A DNA stretch of 22,564 nt from positions 1-22,564 of the forward strand of contig DUOF01000079.1 in assembly GCA_012839015.1 (NCBI GenBank). Reading direction: 5' to 3'. The translations under genes were made by a program, and so were the position numbers. This document shows positions 8,793-17,262 of the stretch, one piece after another. Numbering within the stretch: position 1 is the stretch's first letter; every line of letters begins with the position of its first letter. The stretch comes from a bacterium (GTDB lineage: Bacteria; Bacillota_I; Bacilli_A; RFN20; DUOF01). The notes below the pieces were generated by a model that had not been told where the DNA came from, did no database searches, and worked only from the letters and a program-made list of their open reading frames with translations.

Positions 8793-8799
8793 ATTAATA

Positions 8800-9010
8800 T
8801 TACTGTGAATAGGACAACAGTTTAAGTCACTTGATATAGGAAGTAATGTGGTTGCTGGAAACATTACGAAAGCCTTAAACTTACTACCTAGGAGTAGCCC
8901 TTAATAGGAGGCCGTATATCTGCGTTAAAGATTTGAGTGTGTTAACATTGTTTAACAAATAAAGGTGGTACCGCGAGACTCTCGTCCTTTAAGATGAGGG
9001 TCTTTTTATT
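8800..9010 (+). promoter_or_regulatory. T-box riboswitch (threonine), thrS leader
   Basis: T-box leaders bind uncharged tRNA and then prevent transcription termination. The hallmark T-box sequence AAAGGTGGTACCGCG is at 8961-8975. Stem I can be built from TTACT (8800-8804) with AGTAG (8893-8897), AGTTTAAG (8819-8826) with CTTAAACT (8874-8881), and an apical hairpin TAATGT/ACATTA (8844-8849 and 8861-8866) whose loop carries the typical GGTTGCTGGAA. The Specifier is probably the threonine codon ACC at 8886-8888, on the 3' side of the internal loop just before TAGGAGTAG. A Stem III candidate is TGTTAA/TTAACA around 8939-8957. The terminator and the T-box-containing antiterminator are mutually exclusive. 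The codon assignment is inference; the T-box call is firm. Confidence 0.92.
8976..9010 (+). terminator. T-box regulated terminator
   Basis: AGACTCTCGTC (8976-8986) pairs with GATGAGGGTCT (8993-9003) in an 11-bp stem with two G-U pairs and a 6-base loop, followed by TTTTTATTT. It immediately follows the T-box sequence, as required for a conditional terminator that reads through when threonyl-tRNA is uncharged. Confidence 0.88.
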
Positions 9011-9028
9011 TAGAAAAGGAGAGGTAAT

Positions 9029-10774
9029 ATGGGATTTATAAATATTAAGGAAGATGAAAGATTAAGTGTGCTGAATCACTCAGCCGCACACGTTTTGGCA
9101 CAAGCTATTAAAAGAATCTATCCACAAGCAAAGTTTTGGGTAGGTCCAGTAATAACTGAAGGTTTTTACTATGATGTTGATCTAGGTGATACAGTTATTA
9201 GCGAAGAGGATTTACCTGCTATTGAACAGGAAATGAGAAAGATTTCTAAAGATGGTAAATACATCGTCAGAAAAGAGTTAACAAAGAATGAAGCACTTGA
9301 AATGTTCAAGGAAGACGAATATAAAATAGATTTAATCAATAGCTTCAATGAAGATGAAATAATCACTTGTTATGCACAAGGTGAGTTTATTGATCTATGC
9401 CGCGGACCACATGTAGAGAGTGTAAAGGAAGTGAAACACTTTAAACTACTAAAGGTCTCTGGTGCCTACTATAAAGGTGATGCAAATAATAAAATGTTAC
9501 AAAGGGTTTATGGTATTAGTTTTGAAACTAAAGAAGACCTAGATAAGCATTTGTATTTATTGGAAGAAGCTAAGAAAAGAGACCACCGCAAGCTTGGAAA
9601 AGAGCTAGATATATTCATGATCAATGAATATGGACCAGGTTTCCCTTTCTTTTTAAATAACGGAATGATTATTAGAAGAGAGTTAGAAAACTTTTGGTAT
9701 GAGGAACATATCAAAGAAGGATATGAATTCATCAATACTCCAGTTATGTTAGATAAGAAACTATGGGAAATCAGTGGACACTGGGAAAATTACCGTGAGA
9801 ATATGTACACTAGCGAGATAGATAAAAGAGAATTTGCTATTAAACCGATGAATTGTCCAGGCGGACTATTAGTTTATAAATCAAAACTGTATTCTTACCG
9901 TGATTTACCTCTTAGGGTCGGTGAACTAGGACATGTTCACCGTCATGAAGCAAGTGGTGCCCTAAATGGTCTTTTAAGGGTTAGGACCTTTACTCAAGAC
10001 GATGCTCACTTATTTATGAGAAGAGATCAAATTAAGAGTGAATTAACAAACCTAATAAACTTTATAGACCGTTTCTACCAGGTATTTGGTTTAACATTTG
10101 ATATTGAGTTATCAACTAGACCACTGGAAAAATACATTGGTGATATAGAAGTGTGGGATGAATCTGAAGCCATATTAAAAGAGGTTTGTGAAGAATCAGG
10201 AATAAAATATATTATTAATGAAGGGGACGGTGCTTTTTACGGTCCTAAACTTGACTTCCATATTAAAGACTCTCTTGGAAGAAGTTGGCAATGTGGTACT
10301 ATCCAGCTAGATATGTTTATGCCTGAGAGATTTGATTTAACCTATGTTGAAGAAGATGGAAGCAAGCAAAGACCAATTATGTTACATAGAGTAATATACG
10401 GATCTATTGAGAGATTTATGGGAATCCTAATTGAACACTTCGCAGGTGCATTCCCGGTTTGGTTAGCACCTGTCCAGGTTGTTGTTAACCCGGTTAACAC
10501 CGAAAAACACCTTGAGTACGCAAGTAGTATCTATAAAAAATTAATGGACAAAGGTATCCGTGTTAAACTAGATGATCGTAATGAAAAACTTGGATACCGC
10601 ACAAGAGAAGCCAGAATGAAGAAAATTCCTCTTCAAATAGTTGTCGGAGACAATGAAATGAATGAGAACATGGTAAACTTAAAAGTTCTTGGTGAGGAAA
10701 AGACTATACCGATGAGTATAGAAGAATTAATTAATTACGTTGAAAAATTAATAAAGGAAAAATCTCTATTTTAA
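9029..10774 (+). CDS. thrS: Threonyl-tRNA synthetase lacking the TGS domain
   Basis: Class II synthetase that attaches threonine to tRNA-Thr. The 581 residues begin directly with the N2 editing domain: HSAAH at 17-21 is the HxxxH editing motif and Cys124 (in LCRGPHVES) its usual partner. The catalytic domain has the zinc ligands Cys276 (MNCPGG), His327 (FTQDDAH) and His453 (MLHRVIYG), and the motif 2 region VHRHEASGAL. The C-terminal anticodon-binding domain ends with IVVGDNEMNEN and following residues. Typical bacterial ThrRS is about 640 residues; the 60-residue N-terminal TGS domain is missing. It was not split off, because AAGGAGAGGT (9016-9025) stands directly before this ATG and the T-box terminator directly before that. 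Expression should rise when threonine is scarce. It shares its terminator with the opposing operon. Confidence 0.96.
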   Translation: MGFINIKEDERLSVLNHSAAHVLAQAIKRIYPQAKFWVGPVITEGFYYDVDLGDTVISEEDLPAIEQEMRKISKDGKYIVRKELTKNEALEMFKEDEYKIDLINSFNEDEIITCYAQGEFIDLCRGPHVESVKEVKHFKLLKVSGAYYKGDANNKMLQRVYGISFETKEDLDKHLYLLEEAKKRDHRKLGKELDIFMINEYGPGFPFFLNNGMIIRRELENFWYEEHIKEGYEFINTPVMLDKKLWEISGHWENYRENMYTSEIDKREFAIKPMNCPGGLLVYKSKLYSYRDLPLRVGELGHVHRHEASGALNGLLRVRTFTQDDAHLFMRRDQIKSELTNLINFIDRFYQVFGLTFDIELSTRPLEKYIGDIEVWDESEAILKEVCEESGIKYIINEGDGAFYGPKLDFHIKDSLGRSWQCGTIQLDMFMPERFDLTYVEEDGSKQRPIMLHRVIYGSIERFMGILIEHFAGAFPVWLAPVQVVVNPVNTEKHLEYASSIYKKLMDKGIRVKLDDRNEKLGYRTREARMKKIPLQIVVGDNEMNENMVNLKVLGEEKTIPMSIEELINYVEKLIKEKSLF

Positions 10775-10792
10775 TTAAACATAATCCTTAAT

Positions 10793-10824
10793 AAAAAGTC
10801 ACTAGATTAATTTAGTGACTTTTT
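10793..10824. terminator. Bidirectional terminator between thrS and the acyltransferase gene
   Basis: AAAAAGTCACTA (10793-10804) and TAGTGACTTTTT (10813-10824) form a perfect 12-bp stem, A-rich on one flank and T-rich on the other, so it works in both directions. It lies 19 bases after the thrS stop. The stop codon of the opposing acyltransferase gene (10802-10804) is inside the stem, so two convergent units end on one hairpin. Confidence 0.9.
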
Positions 10825-11788
10825 TAGTTAACAGACTTAGTACATAAGAGTAAGCAAGAAAAGCTGCAATAACTAAAGTTATATTTAAAGGCATATACGG
10901 AGTTAGAGCCATTAAGGACAAGTTAGTTAAAATAAATAGATGATGAGTTAAGTATATATAATAGGAATATTTATCGCTATAGGTGACACATTTTTCCAGT
11001 AATCTATTAATTGCCCTTGGTAATTTAGGATCGCTAAATAAGTAATGTAGTAAATTATATAGGGTTATCCCAAGAGCAAATGGAGCTAGGTACTTAGGAA
11101 TAAGTAACAAGAAGGAAACCCCCTCGTTACTAGGGATATAGTAAATATAATAAACAAATACTAAAGGTGTCAGTATGATTAAAAACCTCTTAAAAATACT
11201 TAGTAACAGACCAGCCTCCAACTTGAAATAAGTATATCTTCTAGTAAAGTAGTAGGCACTAATAAAACAAAATAAGTTGCTAGTAAACTTATATAACCCG
11301 GTGATGTATTCTAAAACTAACAGGACCAATAGAACTAGCAAAAGTTTTAAGTAAAATACAGGTGCTCTGTTTTTGCTGAAGTCAAACCTTTGTAACAAAG
11401 GTAGCATTAAGTAACAAATAACAATGATAGTAACAAACCACAAATTACCTAGAACTATGCTACTTGAGAAGACACCTGGTAAAATTAGCAGGTACTTCCA
11501 AATCTCTTTTAAGACACTATAGTCGTTAACGATTAACAGGGCAAGGGCGCTAATAATTACATACAAGTAATAAGGAATCAAAACTTTCTTAAACCTCTTT
11601 TTAAACCATTCTTTATAATTACTAACTAGTTTATTTCCATATAAGATTCCACTTATAATAAAGAAGAGTTGTACTCCAATATTAAATATTAGAAAAGGAA
11701 AACTAGAATAATATTGAAAAAGGTGTGACAAGACAATGAAAATCATTGCTATGAATCTAACTGATGAAATTGATCTATTTCTCTCCAA
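10802..11788 (-). CDS. Membrane acyltransferase, acyltransferase-3 family
   Basis: A 328-residue polytopic membrane protein with about ten hydrophobic segments. The start is typical of the family that includes O-acetyltransferases of cell-wall and surface polysaccharides (OatA membrane domain, NodX, WecH): SVRFIAMIFIVLSHLFQ with the conserved Arg11 and His22, then GVQLFFIISGILYG. There is no C-terminal SGNH esterase domain, so it is the membrane-only form. The start is TTG at 11786-11788, supported by GGAGGGG six bases before it and the absence of a nearby in-frame ATG. It lies 28 bases after jetC, on the same strand and without an obvious promoter, so it should be transcribed with jetABC when RNA polymerase passes the hairpin at 11812-11833. 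The substrate and any link to JetABC are unknown. Confidence 0.85.
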   Translation of the reverse strand: MERNRSISSVRFIAMIFIVLSHLFQYYSSFPFLIFNIGVQLFFIISGILYGNKLVSNYKEWFKKRFKKVLIPYYLYVIISALALLIVNDYSVLKEIWKYLLILPGVFSSSIVLGNLWFVTIIVICYLMLPLLQRFDFSKNRAPVFYLKLLLVLLVLLVLEYITGLYKFTSNLFCFISAYYFTRRYTYFKLEAGLLLSIFKRFLIILTPLVFVYYIYYIPSNEGVSFLLLIPKYLAPFALGITLYNLLHYLFSDPKLPRAINRLLEKCVTYSDKYSYYIYLTHHLFILTNLSLMALTPYMPLNITLVIAAFLAYSYVLSLLTKKVTKLI

Positions 11789-11811
11789 AATAATCCCCTC
11801 CGATAAAGAAA

Positions 11812-11833
11812 AAGAACTAGACAGCTAGTTCTT
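11812..11833 (-). terminator. Hairpin at the jetC stop codon, probable partial terminator
   Basis: AAGAACTAG (11812-11820) and CTAGTTCTT (11825-11833) form a perfect 9-bp stem with a 4-base loop. On the minus strand it is followed by TTTCTTT, so it looks like an intrinsic terminator. It contains the jetC TAG (11817-11819) and stands between jetC and the acyltransferase, so it should reduce transcription of the latter. The stem is AT-rich and the T-run broken, so termination may be incomplete. Confidence 0.65.
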
Positions 11834-14800
11834 CTATCTCATTTTTAGTGAAATTTCTAATGTATGTAGTTTGGTCATCCCTGATAACACAGATACTATT
11901 ATCCACAAGTGGGACTATATCCCCCATTTTCTCGGGTGGTGCACTTAGTATTGCTTGCAGACCGTAGTTCCTCAACAGTTTAACACTCTCTTGGATTCTC
12001 TCGCTATCCATCTTAGAGAAAGCTTCATCAAATACAATAAGTCTAATTGTATCACTGTTTTTATCGTTGACACGGTATTGTTGAGCAAATGAAGCTAACA
12101 CTGCAATATAGAAAGGTGTTTGGGTTTCTCCACCTGACTTTTTAAGCAAGGTCTTAGAAAGCCTTTGTTTTCTACCTTCTTCATCTTCAACGATTAAGTC
12201 AAACTTTAGGTAAGTACGATAATCAGTGTACTTAGCGATGTTTCTTTCTATTTCACTTCTAGTTGACATGTCTAGGTTAGTGTCTGCGAAAGTTATTTGT
12301 CTAAACAACTCATCAATAACATCTCTATATTTCTCTTGGAAGGGTTCATCCATAATGCTGTGTCCTTCCATTAATAGTGGATCCATTATCATATCAAAAT
12401 AGTTCTTATATTCAGGGCGTGGTTGAAGGGTGAACTCATAACTATCAGTACCAAACTTAGAGCCACTTAGTGCATCGTTTAAGGCATCGATTTGCATTTT
12501 CACTGTATCAAAGTTAGCCTTTAACTTAGCTAGGAAATCATCCTTAAACTGTTCAATTGCATTAGCCTTAGCGGTAGCTATTTTATCTTTATATTCTACT
12601 AATTTTTGATTGATGAAATCATCATATTCTTCTTGATAAAGGGTATTGTCACTACTATTAGGGTTATAAGAAACATTATATTTAGAATTATATTGACTCC
12701 TAAAGACAATTAGATTTTCCCATAGGTCTTTAGTCTCTGAATCAATATGTTCTGTCTTAGATTTATAGAAGTTTAATAAAGTCTTGATATTCTTAGTTTT
12801 CTCTAATTCTTCCATAAAGAATGGTTCACCAACATTCATAATCCAATCTTTCTTGAAACTATTATAAATATTTTCCTTACTCTCTTTAACTTTAGCATTC
12901 ATTAGAGGAATATCGAACTCTTCTATTCTTTCTATTTGGGACTTTAATTTTATTTGTCCTTTCATAAGTTCAGTTCTCTCTGCTTCAAATTCAATAACCT
13001 TGGTAGCGACTCTATTGATTTTAGTGTCTAGTACTTCCACATATGATAAGTCTAAACTTTCAATTTGATCGTCTAACTCTTTCTTCTGTTCAAATAATGA
13101 GGTAATTCCTTCATATTCCTTTAGTGTTGCCTCGATAGATTTGATTTCATTAGTGTTCAGCACTTCCATTTTACTAATGTCTTCAAAATAATAAATTGAT
13201 TCACGTAGTTTAGAAACCTCATCGGTAAGTAAATTGATTTCTCTCTCTAGTCCTTCTTTCTCTAGACTTAGTGAATTGGTACCAATAAATGATTTAGCCC
13301 ATCTAGCTTTGTTTATTTGTCTGGCCACAAAACCTTGGTAAGTCATCCCGGTCTTAGTAATTGAACGATTATGATTTCTAATGTCTTCAACTCTTTCACA
13401 TTTAATAAGTGATCCTAGTAAGGAGTCAATATAGGCGCGGGCATATTCGTTTTCACTGGACAACTCTTCTGCCAGTGAATTCTTTTGTCTATACGGATTA
13501 GCTGCTAATACTTTCTCAGCATCAACGATACCAAAATCATATAGATTGTGTTCAAATTTAGCTTTGTCATATATTTTAAGAGCATCATCATAATACTCAG
13601 GATCTACAAACAAGTAAAACTTTTGTGAACTTAAGTAACCTTCGATGGCATTCTTCCACTCTAAATCCTTTATTTCTAGTAGGTCTGCTAAGATAGATAC
13701 TTCTATCTTTTTGTTGTACTTCTCTCCTAGTGATGTTTCCAATATACTCTTTAGTTTTAATAAGCGATAGTCATAGTTCTTGACACCTTTATCAACATTT
13801 TCCAGAGAGATAGCTATTTCTCTTTGTTGTTTTATATTATCGCTAAGTCTTGTTTTTAAATGGTGTAGGAAACCATTTATTTCCTCTTTTAAATGATTCA
13901 TTTTAGATTGTAAAGAACCAAAATACTCGCTATTTAGATTTTCGATATCTAGGTTATTCCTAAAATCTTCAATTTCTGTTAGATAACTTTTAGCAGTAGT
14001 CTTTAATTCATCTAATTGTTCTTCATCCATCTTATCAAAATTAATTATTTTACTAATAGAGCTGATCCATTGGATTTGATAATTATCTAAATTATAAATA
14101 ACATCGTTAATCTTATTTTGTAACTCATTAATTTTGTCATTAATGACGCCTCTTTTTTCCTCAATATCAGCTTTCTTTTGATACATATCTAGGGAATATT
14201 TTTCTTCAAGAAGTTTTTCTTTTTCCTTGGAATTGTTTTCGATTTCTTTGCTAGTCTTTTCGATTAAAAGAGCGTATTCTCCTAGGTCCTCTTGACCTGT
14301 TTCTACCTTTTCTTTTAATTCTTGTAATTCTTTACTTTGAATTTGCAGATTACTACGATGGAAGACATATTTTTGAGTTAAGATTGAGTCGTTTTTTTCC
14401 TTCCAAATGTTATATATTTTATTTAGTTTTTCTAACTCTTCTATTCTTTTTTCTAAGTTTTCACTTTCAAGTTCTAGACGTTTATAGTTCCTTATATTAT
14501 CTTGCATTAGGTCAATGTCGATGTTCTTATCAACATCACAGACATATTCAGTAATAAAAGTCTCTATATTAGAAATTGGTGAAAAAGGAATAGCTTTTTT
14601 AAATAACGAGAAGAAGGAATTGGATAAGTTTCCAAATTTAGCCTTAATGTACTCACGGTATGCTATGTTGGTCTCAAAGAAGTTTATTTGGTTAGAATAG
14701 TAATTCTCCATCAAGTAAACCTTTAATTCTTTAGTGCTTAAAGGTACTTTATTAACGATAAAGCTATGTTCTGGTATCGCACCTTCATAGCTAAAGAACT

Positions 14801-15176
14801 TATAGTCATGACTACCGTCTTCGAAATTATCAAATACTGCCCCGATAGTTAGATATTTATCATTAATATCGTCATAAAACTCTCCGGCAATGTAGCTAGT
14901 GAAACGACCATTTCTAAGGTAGACACTGTCACCTTTGTCATTATCACCGATTTCACATCTTAAATAACCTTTTAAGGTACGACTAGATTTATCGGAAGCT
15001 GATTTATTGAAGAAGTGTCCGGTAGTATCTCCTAGTATTAAAAGTTGAATAGCATCAATAAGGGTAGTCTTCCCAGAACCATTCTTCCCTGTTAAAAAGT
15101 TTATTTCATCTAACTTCATTACCTGAAAAGTAAAGTAGTGCCAATTTATTAGAACAATTTTATTTAGTAACTTCAT
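11817..15176 (-). CDS. jetC: JetC/MksB-like SMC ATPase of a Wadjet-type condensin
   Basis: SMC-like ATPase of the MukB/MksB/JetC group, the motor of a loop-extruding complex. The 1119 residues show the ABC head split between the two ends: Walker A GKNGSGKT at 30-37 after LINWHYFTF, signature SGGETQ at 1014-1019, and Walker B LIVFDEAF with Asp1050-Glu1051. Between them are long glutamate- and lysine-rich coiled coils (about 220-440 and 640-900) flanking a globular hinge-like region near residues 480-620. The N-terminal INWHYF pattern and the FDEAFSKMD wording are those of JetC/MukB-type proteins, not of SMC or SbcC. A GGGGGA ribosome site precedes the ATG, 11 bases after jetB. By family knowledge it partners JetA and JetB. 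No JetD gene follows. Confidence 0.9.
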   Translation of the reverse strand: MKLLNKIVLINWHYFTFQVMKLDEINFLTGKNGSGKTTLIDAIQLLILGDTTGHFFNKSASDKSSRTLKGYLRCEIGDNDKGDSVYLRNGRFTSYIAGEFYDDINDKYLTIGAVFDNFEDGSHDYKFFSYEGAIPEHSFIVNKVPLSTKELKVYLMENYYSNQINFFETNIAYREYIKAKFGNLSNSFFSLFKKAIPFSPISNIETFITEYVCDVDKNIDIDLMQDNIRNYKRLELESENLEKRIEELEKLNKIYNIWKEKNDSILTQKYVFHRSNLQIQSKELQELKEKVETGQEDLGEYALLIEKTSKEIENNSKEKEKLLEEKYSLDMYQKKADIEEKRGVINDKINELQNKINDVIYNLDNYQIQWISSISKIINFDKMDEEQLDELKTTAKSYLTEIEDFRNNLDIENLNSEYFGSLQSKMNHLKEEINGFLHHLKTRLSDNIKQQREIAISLENVDKGVKNYDYRLLKLKSILETSLGEKYNKKIEVSILADLLEIKDLEWKNAIEGYLSSQKFYLFVDPEYYDDALKIYDKAKFEHNLYDFGIVDAEKVLAANPYRQKNSLAEELSSENEYARAYIDSLLGSLIKCERVEDIRNHNRSITKTGMTYQGFVARQINKARWAKSFIGTNSLSLEKEGLEREINLLTDEVSKLRESIYYFEDISKMEVLNTNEIKSIEATLKEYEGITSLFEQKKELDDQIESLDLSYVEVLDTKINRVATKVIEFEAERTELMKGQIKLKSQIERIEEFDIPLMNAKVKESKENIYNSFKKDWIMNVGEPFFMEELEKTKNIKTLLNFYKSKTEHIDSETKDLWENLIVFRSQYNSKYNVSYNPNSSDNTLYQEEYDDFINQKLVEYKDKIATAKANAIEQFKDDFLAKLKANFDTVKMQIDALNDALSGSKFGTDSYEFTLQPRPEYKNYFDMIMDPLLMEGHSIMDEPFQEKYRDVIDELFRQITFADTNLDMSTRSEIERNIAKYTDYRTYLKFDLIVEDEEGRKQRLSKTLLKKSGGETQTPFYIAVLASFAQQYRVNDKNSDTIRLIVFDEAFSKMDSERIQESVKLLRNYGLQAILSAPPEKMGDIVPLVDNSICVIRDDQTTYIRNFTKNEIEELAV

Positions 15177-15187
15177 GTGAATCCCCC

Positions 15188-15838
15188 TTACAGATTAAAG
15201 ACTTCTAAGTCTTCTTCGATCTCGATAGATGCCTTAGCCTTGTCACTCTCTCCAAAGACCATGTCATAAATAGCGTTAATCTTCTCATTACTGACTACCT
15301 CTAAAATGGTAGGCATGATAGCAATAAGGCACGCACTATCCTCAATGCTTCCCTCAATTTTGGTGATTACATTATGATTTATAAGTAATCTAAGGGAATA
15401 AGACATTTCCTTTATGGTCGGTTTTTTACTAACGACATTTATATCTAACAGTTTAAATATTAAACTACCAACATTTAAATAAACAACATTTGAGGTGGCA
15501 TTTTTTTCTTTCTCTTCATCATAAATGGTTCTTAGGGTAAACAAGATAAGAGTAGTTAGCTTATCAAGTCTCATTCTGTTGTAGCCATAGTCATTTTCTA
15601 AGTAAATAAAGCCAAACATCTCGTTATTCAGAACACGGTATCCCATGATCTTGAAGTAGCCTTCGAAGATATCAAGATATCTTTCTACAAAACGGTAATC
15701 AGCATTTATCTTACCAATCTTTGATTTGTTTTCATAAACTTCTCTAGTTAAAAAACTCTTACTAAGCAAGAAGGCACAAACGCTTGCAAATCTTTCCTTT
15801 TCAATATCAGCTAATTCGTTATAGTGTTCAATCCACAT
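15188..15838 (-). CDS. jetB: JetB/MksE-like KITE subunit
   Basis: Second subunit of the condensin, equivalent to MukE/MksE/JetB, winged-helix KITE proteins that bind the kleisin and DNA. The identification rests mainly on context: 216 residues, mixed alpha/beta with an acidic C-terminus (EIEEDLEVFNL), placed exactly between the kleisin-like and SMC-like genes as in jetABCD and mksFEB operons. Features such as FLLSKSFLTREVYE, the YRVLNNEMFGFIYLEND segment and a helix-rich TLILFTLRTIYDEEKEK section fit DUF4194-type JetB. The ATG overlaps the end of jetA by 11 bases and has GGAGG about 10 bases upstream, inside jetA, so the two should be translationally coupled in equal amounts. The individual sequence is too divergent for a firm family call by eye. 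Confidence 0.8.
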   Translation of the reverse strand: MWIEHYNELADIEKERFASVCAFLLSKSFLTREVYENKSKIGKINADYRFVERYLDIFEGYFKIMGYRVLNNEMFGFIYLENDYGYNRMRLDKLTTLILFTLRTIYDEEKEKNATSNVVYLNVGSLIFKLLDINVVSKKPTIKEMSYSLRLLINHNVITKIEGSIEDSACLIAIMPTILEVVSNEKINAIYDMVFGESDKAKASIEIEEDLEVFNL

Positions 15839-17240
15839 CTTTTAATTTCCTCCTTCGAACATAATCCATTTTTGGTATCGAGTAGTTATTATTCTTATAA
15901 GAACCTTCACCAAGCTCAATCTTATAAAACACTTTCTTATCAAATCCTTTCATCAGAGAATGGATAGCTAAGATAAGCTCATAGTCATCTTTGATATCTA
16001 AGGCATCACTTGAAATCTTGTTTTGATTAATCATCTTCGTTTCAACGTAAGCGAGGACATTTTGATGTGAGAAGGAGGCACTTTTATCATTTAGAATGGA
16101 GTCTGCTACATCATCAACGTATTGGCTTGCTTCTGAAAAATCGATCTCCATGGGTATGTTGTCAAATATCTCCCTTGAGTAACTCCTTATAAATAGAGAG
16201 TCTTCATTTATATAACCTTGTCTTTCAAAGTAAATGTGTTCATGTAGGTCTTCTGCTAAATCAGGATCGGTGGAGAACTTGTCAAGTAATCTAGAAAGTT
16301 TAGCTTTGACACTAGAATCATTAGTTAGTAAGAAATGCATCTTCTCGGTAGTAGCGCTTACATAATCATTATTCTTAGCATCTATTTTCTCAATTGTATC
16401 CTCTAACTCATTTAATTTATCAACGATGAAGTAAATTTTTTCTAGTATATCTTGATTTGCCTCATCAACGTCCTTGAAGTTATGGAAGGCTAGGGCTTGT
16501 TTTTGGATTCCTTCTAGTGATTCAGTGTTTCTCATCCAAGACTGCAATATTCTAACGATACTCCCCTTAAAACGATTAAGTGAATCCTTGGTTTTTAAAG
16601 GAAGATACACTTGTTTGATTACCTTTCTTTGGTATTCATCAAAGTGATCTTCTAAAACCTCATTGACTGAAGTCATTAAGCTAAGTTTGTTAAAGCGTCT
16701 TCTAATGTTGTGATATAGAGTTTTAAGTTCTGTCTCTAAATCACTAGTCTTGTTATAAGCGTTTAGTAGGGCGGCATAACGAAAATCCTTTCGCTCACTA
16801 TCCGCCTGAATCAAGTTAGAATAAATTGAGTACATATAAGAGTTATAACCTGCTTCATCATCCTTAACAATCGAGTGTAAAACATTAATTAGTTTTACTG
16901 AGTAAGGGGGAAGAGCAAAGTGCTCTTTAAAAGAAGTATCTAAACCATATTCTAATTCGATCCAACCAGTTTCGGTTAGTTTCCTAATTACAAAGTGGGC
17001 TAGACTCGTTGCGTTTTTGTTTATTTTAACACCACTAGTGGCTTGTTCATCTTCTATATCCATCTTTAGTAATTCTTTGGCTAGTACAGTGGCAAGTTCT
17101 TTAACTAATACATTTTTATCAATAATTAGATTTTGCTTAAACACCTTACGAAGCAAAAACAAGGAATTAACATAGACATCTTTATTTTTAGAATTAAGAA
17201 TTGAAAATAAGTTTGCCGGTATTATTTCGAATAAATCCAT
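15828..17240 (-). CDS. jetA: JetA/MksF-like kleisin of a Wadjet-type system
   Basis: First gene of the condensin operon; 470 residues. The N-terminus MDLFEIIPANLFSILNSKNK, followed by a winged-helix-like region (to about 120), matches proteins annotated in Clostridia and related groups as the Wadjet JetA family. A long helical middle (about 150-300) and a C-terminal region ending in KMDYVRRRKLKDVD follow. By family knowledge JetA is the kleisin that closes the SMC ring and binds JetB. The ATG has GAGGAG eight bases upstream and a promoter immediately before it. It is the only one of 14 complete genes in the window to stop with TGA (15828-15830); read as tryptophan, the frame would gain just three residues before TAA. 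Its function, plasmid defence or chromosome organisation, depends on whether a JetD exists. Confidence 0.85.
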   Translation of the reverse strand: MDLFEIIPANLFSILNSKNKDVYVNSLFLLRKVFKQNLIIDKNVLVKELATVLAKELLKMDIEDEQATSGVKINKNATSLAHFVIRKLTETGWIELEYGLDTSFKEHFALPPYSVKLINVLHSIVKDDEAGYNSYMYSIYSNLIQADSERKDFRYAALLNAYNKTSDLETELKTLYHNIRRRFNKLSLMTSVNEVLEDHFDEYQRKVIKQVYLPLKTKDSLNRFKGSIVRILQSWMRNTESLEGIQKQALAFHNFKDVDEANQDILEKIYFIVDKLNELEDTIEKIDAKNNDYVSATTEKMHFLLTNDSSVKAKLSRLLDKFSTDPDLAEDLHEHIYFERQGYINEDSLFIRSYSREIFDNIPMEIDFSEASQYVDDVADSILNDKSASFSHQNVLAYVETKMINQNKISSDALDIKDDYELILAIHSLMKGFDKKVFYKIELGEGSYKNNNYSIPKMDYVRRRKLKDVD

Positions 17241-17262
17241 TACTTCATCTCCTCGCCATTAA

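Noticed and set aside
10802..11788. The gene after jetC as a divergent JetD
   Set aside because: It is a polytopic membrane protein with clear acyltransferase-3 motifs and no toprim or other nuclease features.
11817..15176. The long ATPase as housekeeping SMC, SbcC or RecN
   Set aside because: The neighbours are JetA- and JetB-like, and the head motifs and hinge-like region fit the JetC/MukB/MksB group; SbcC would be expected next to sbcD, SMC next to scpAB or ftsY.
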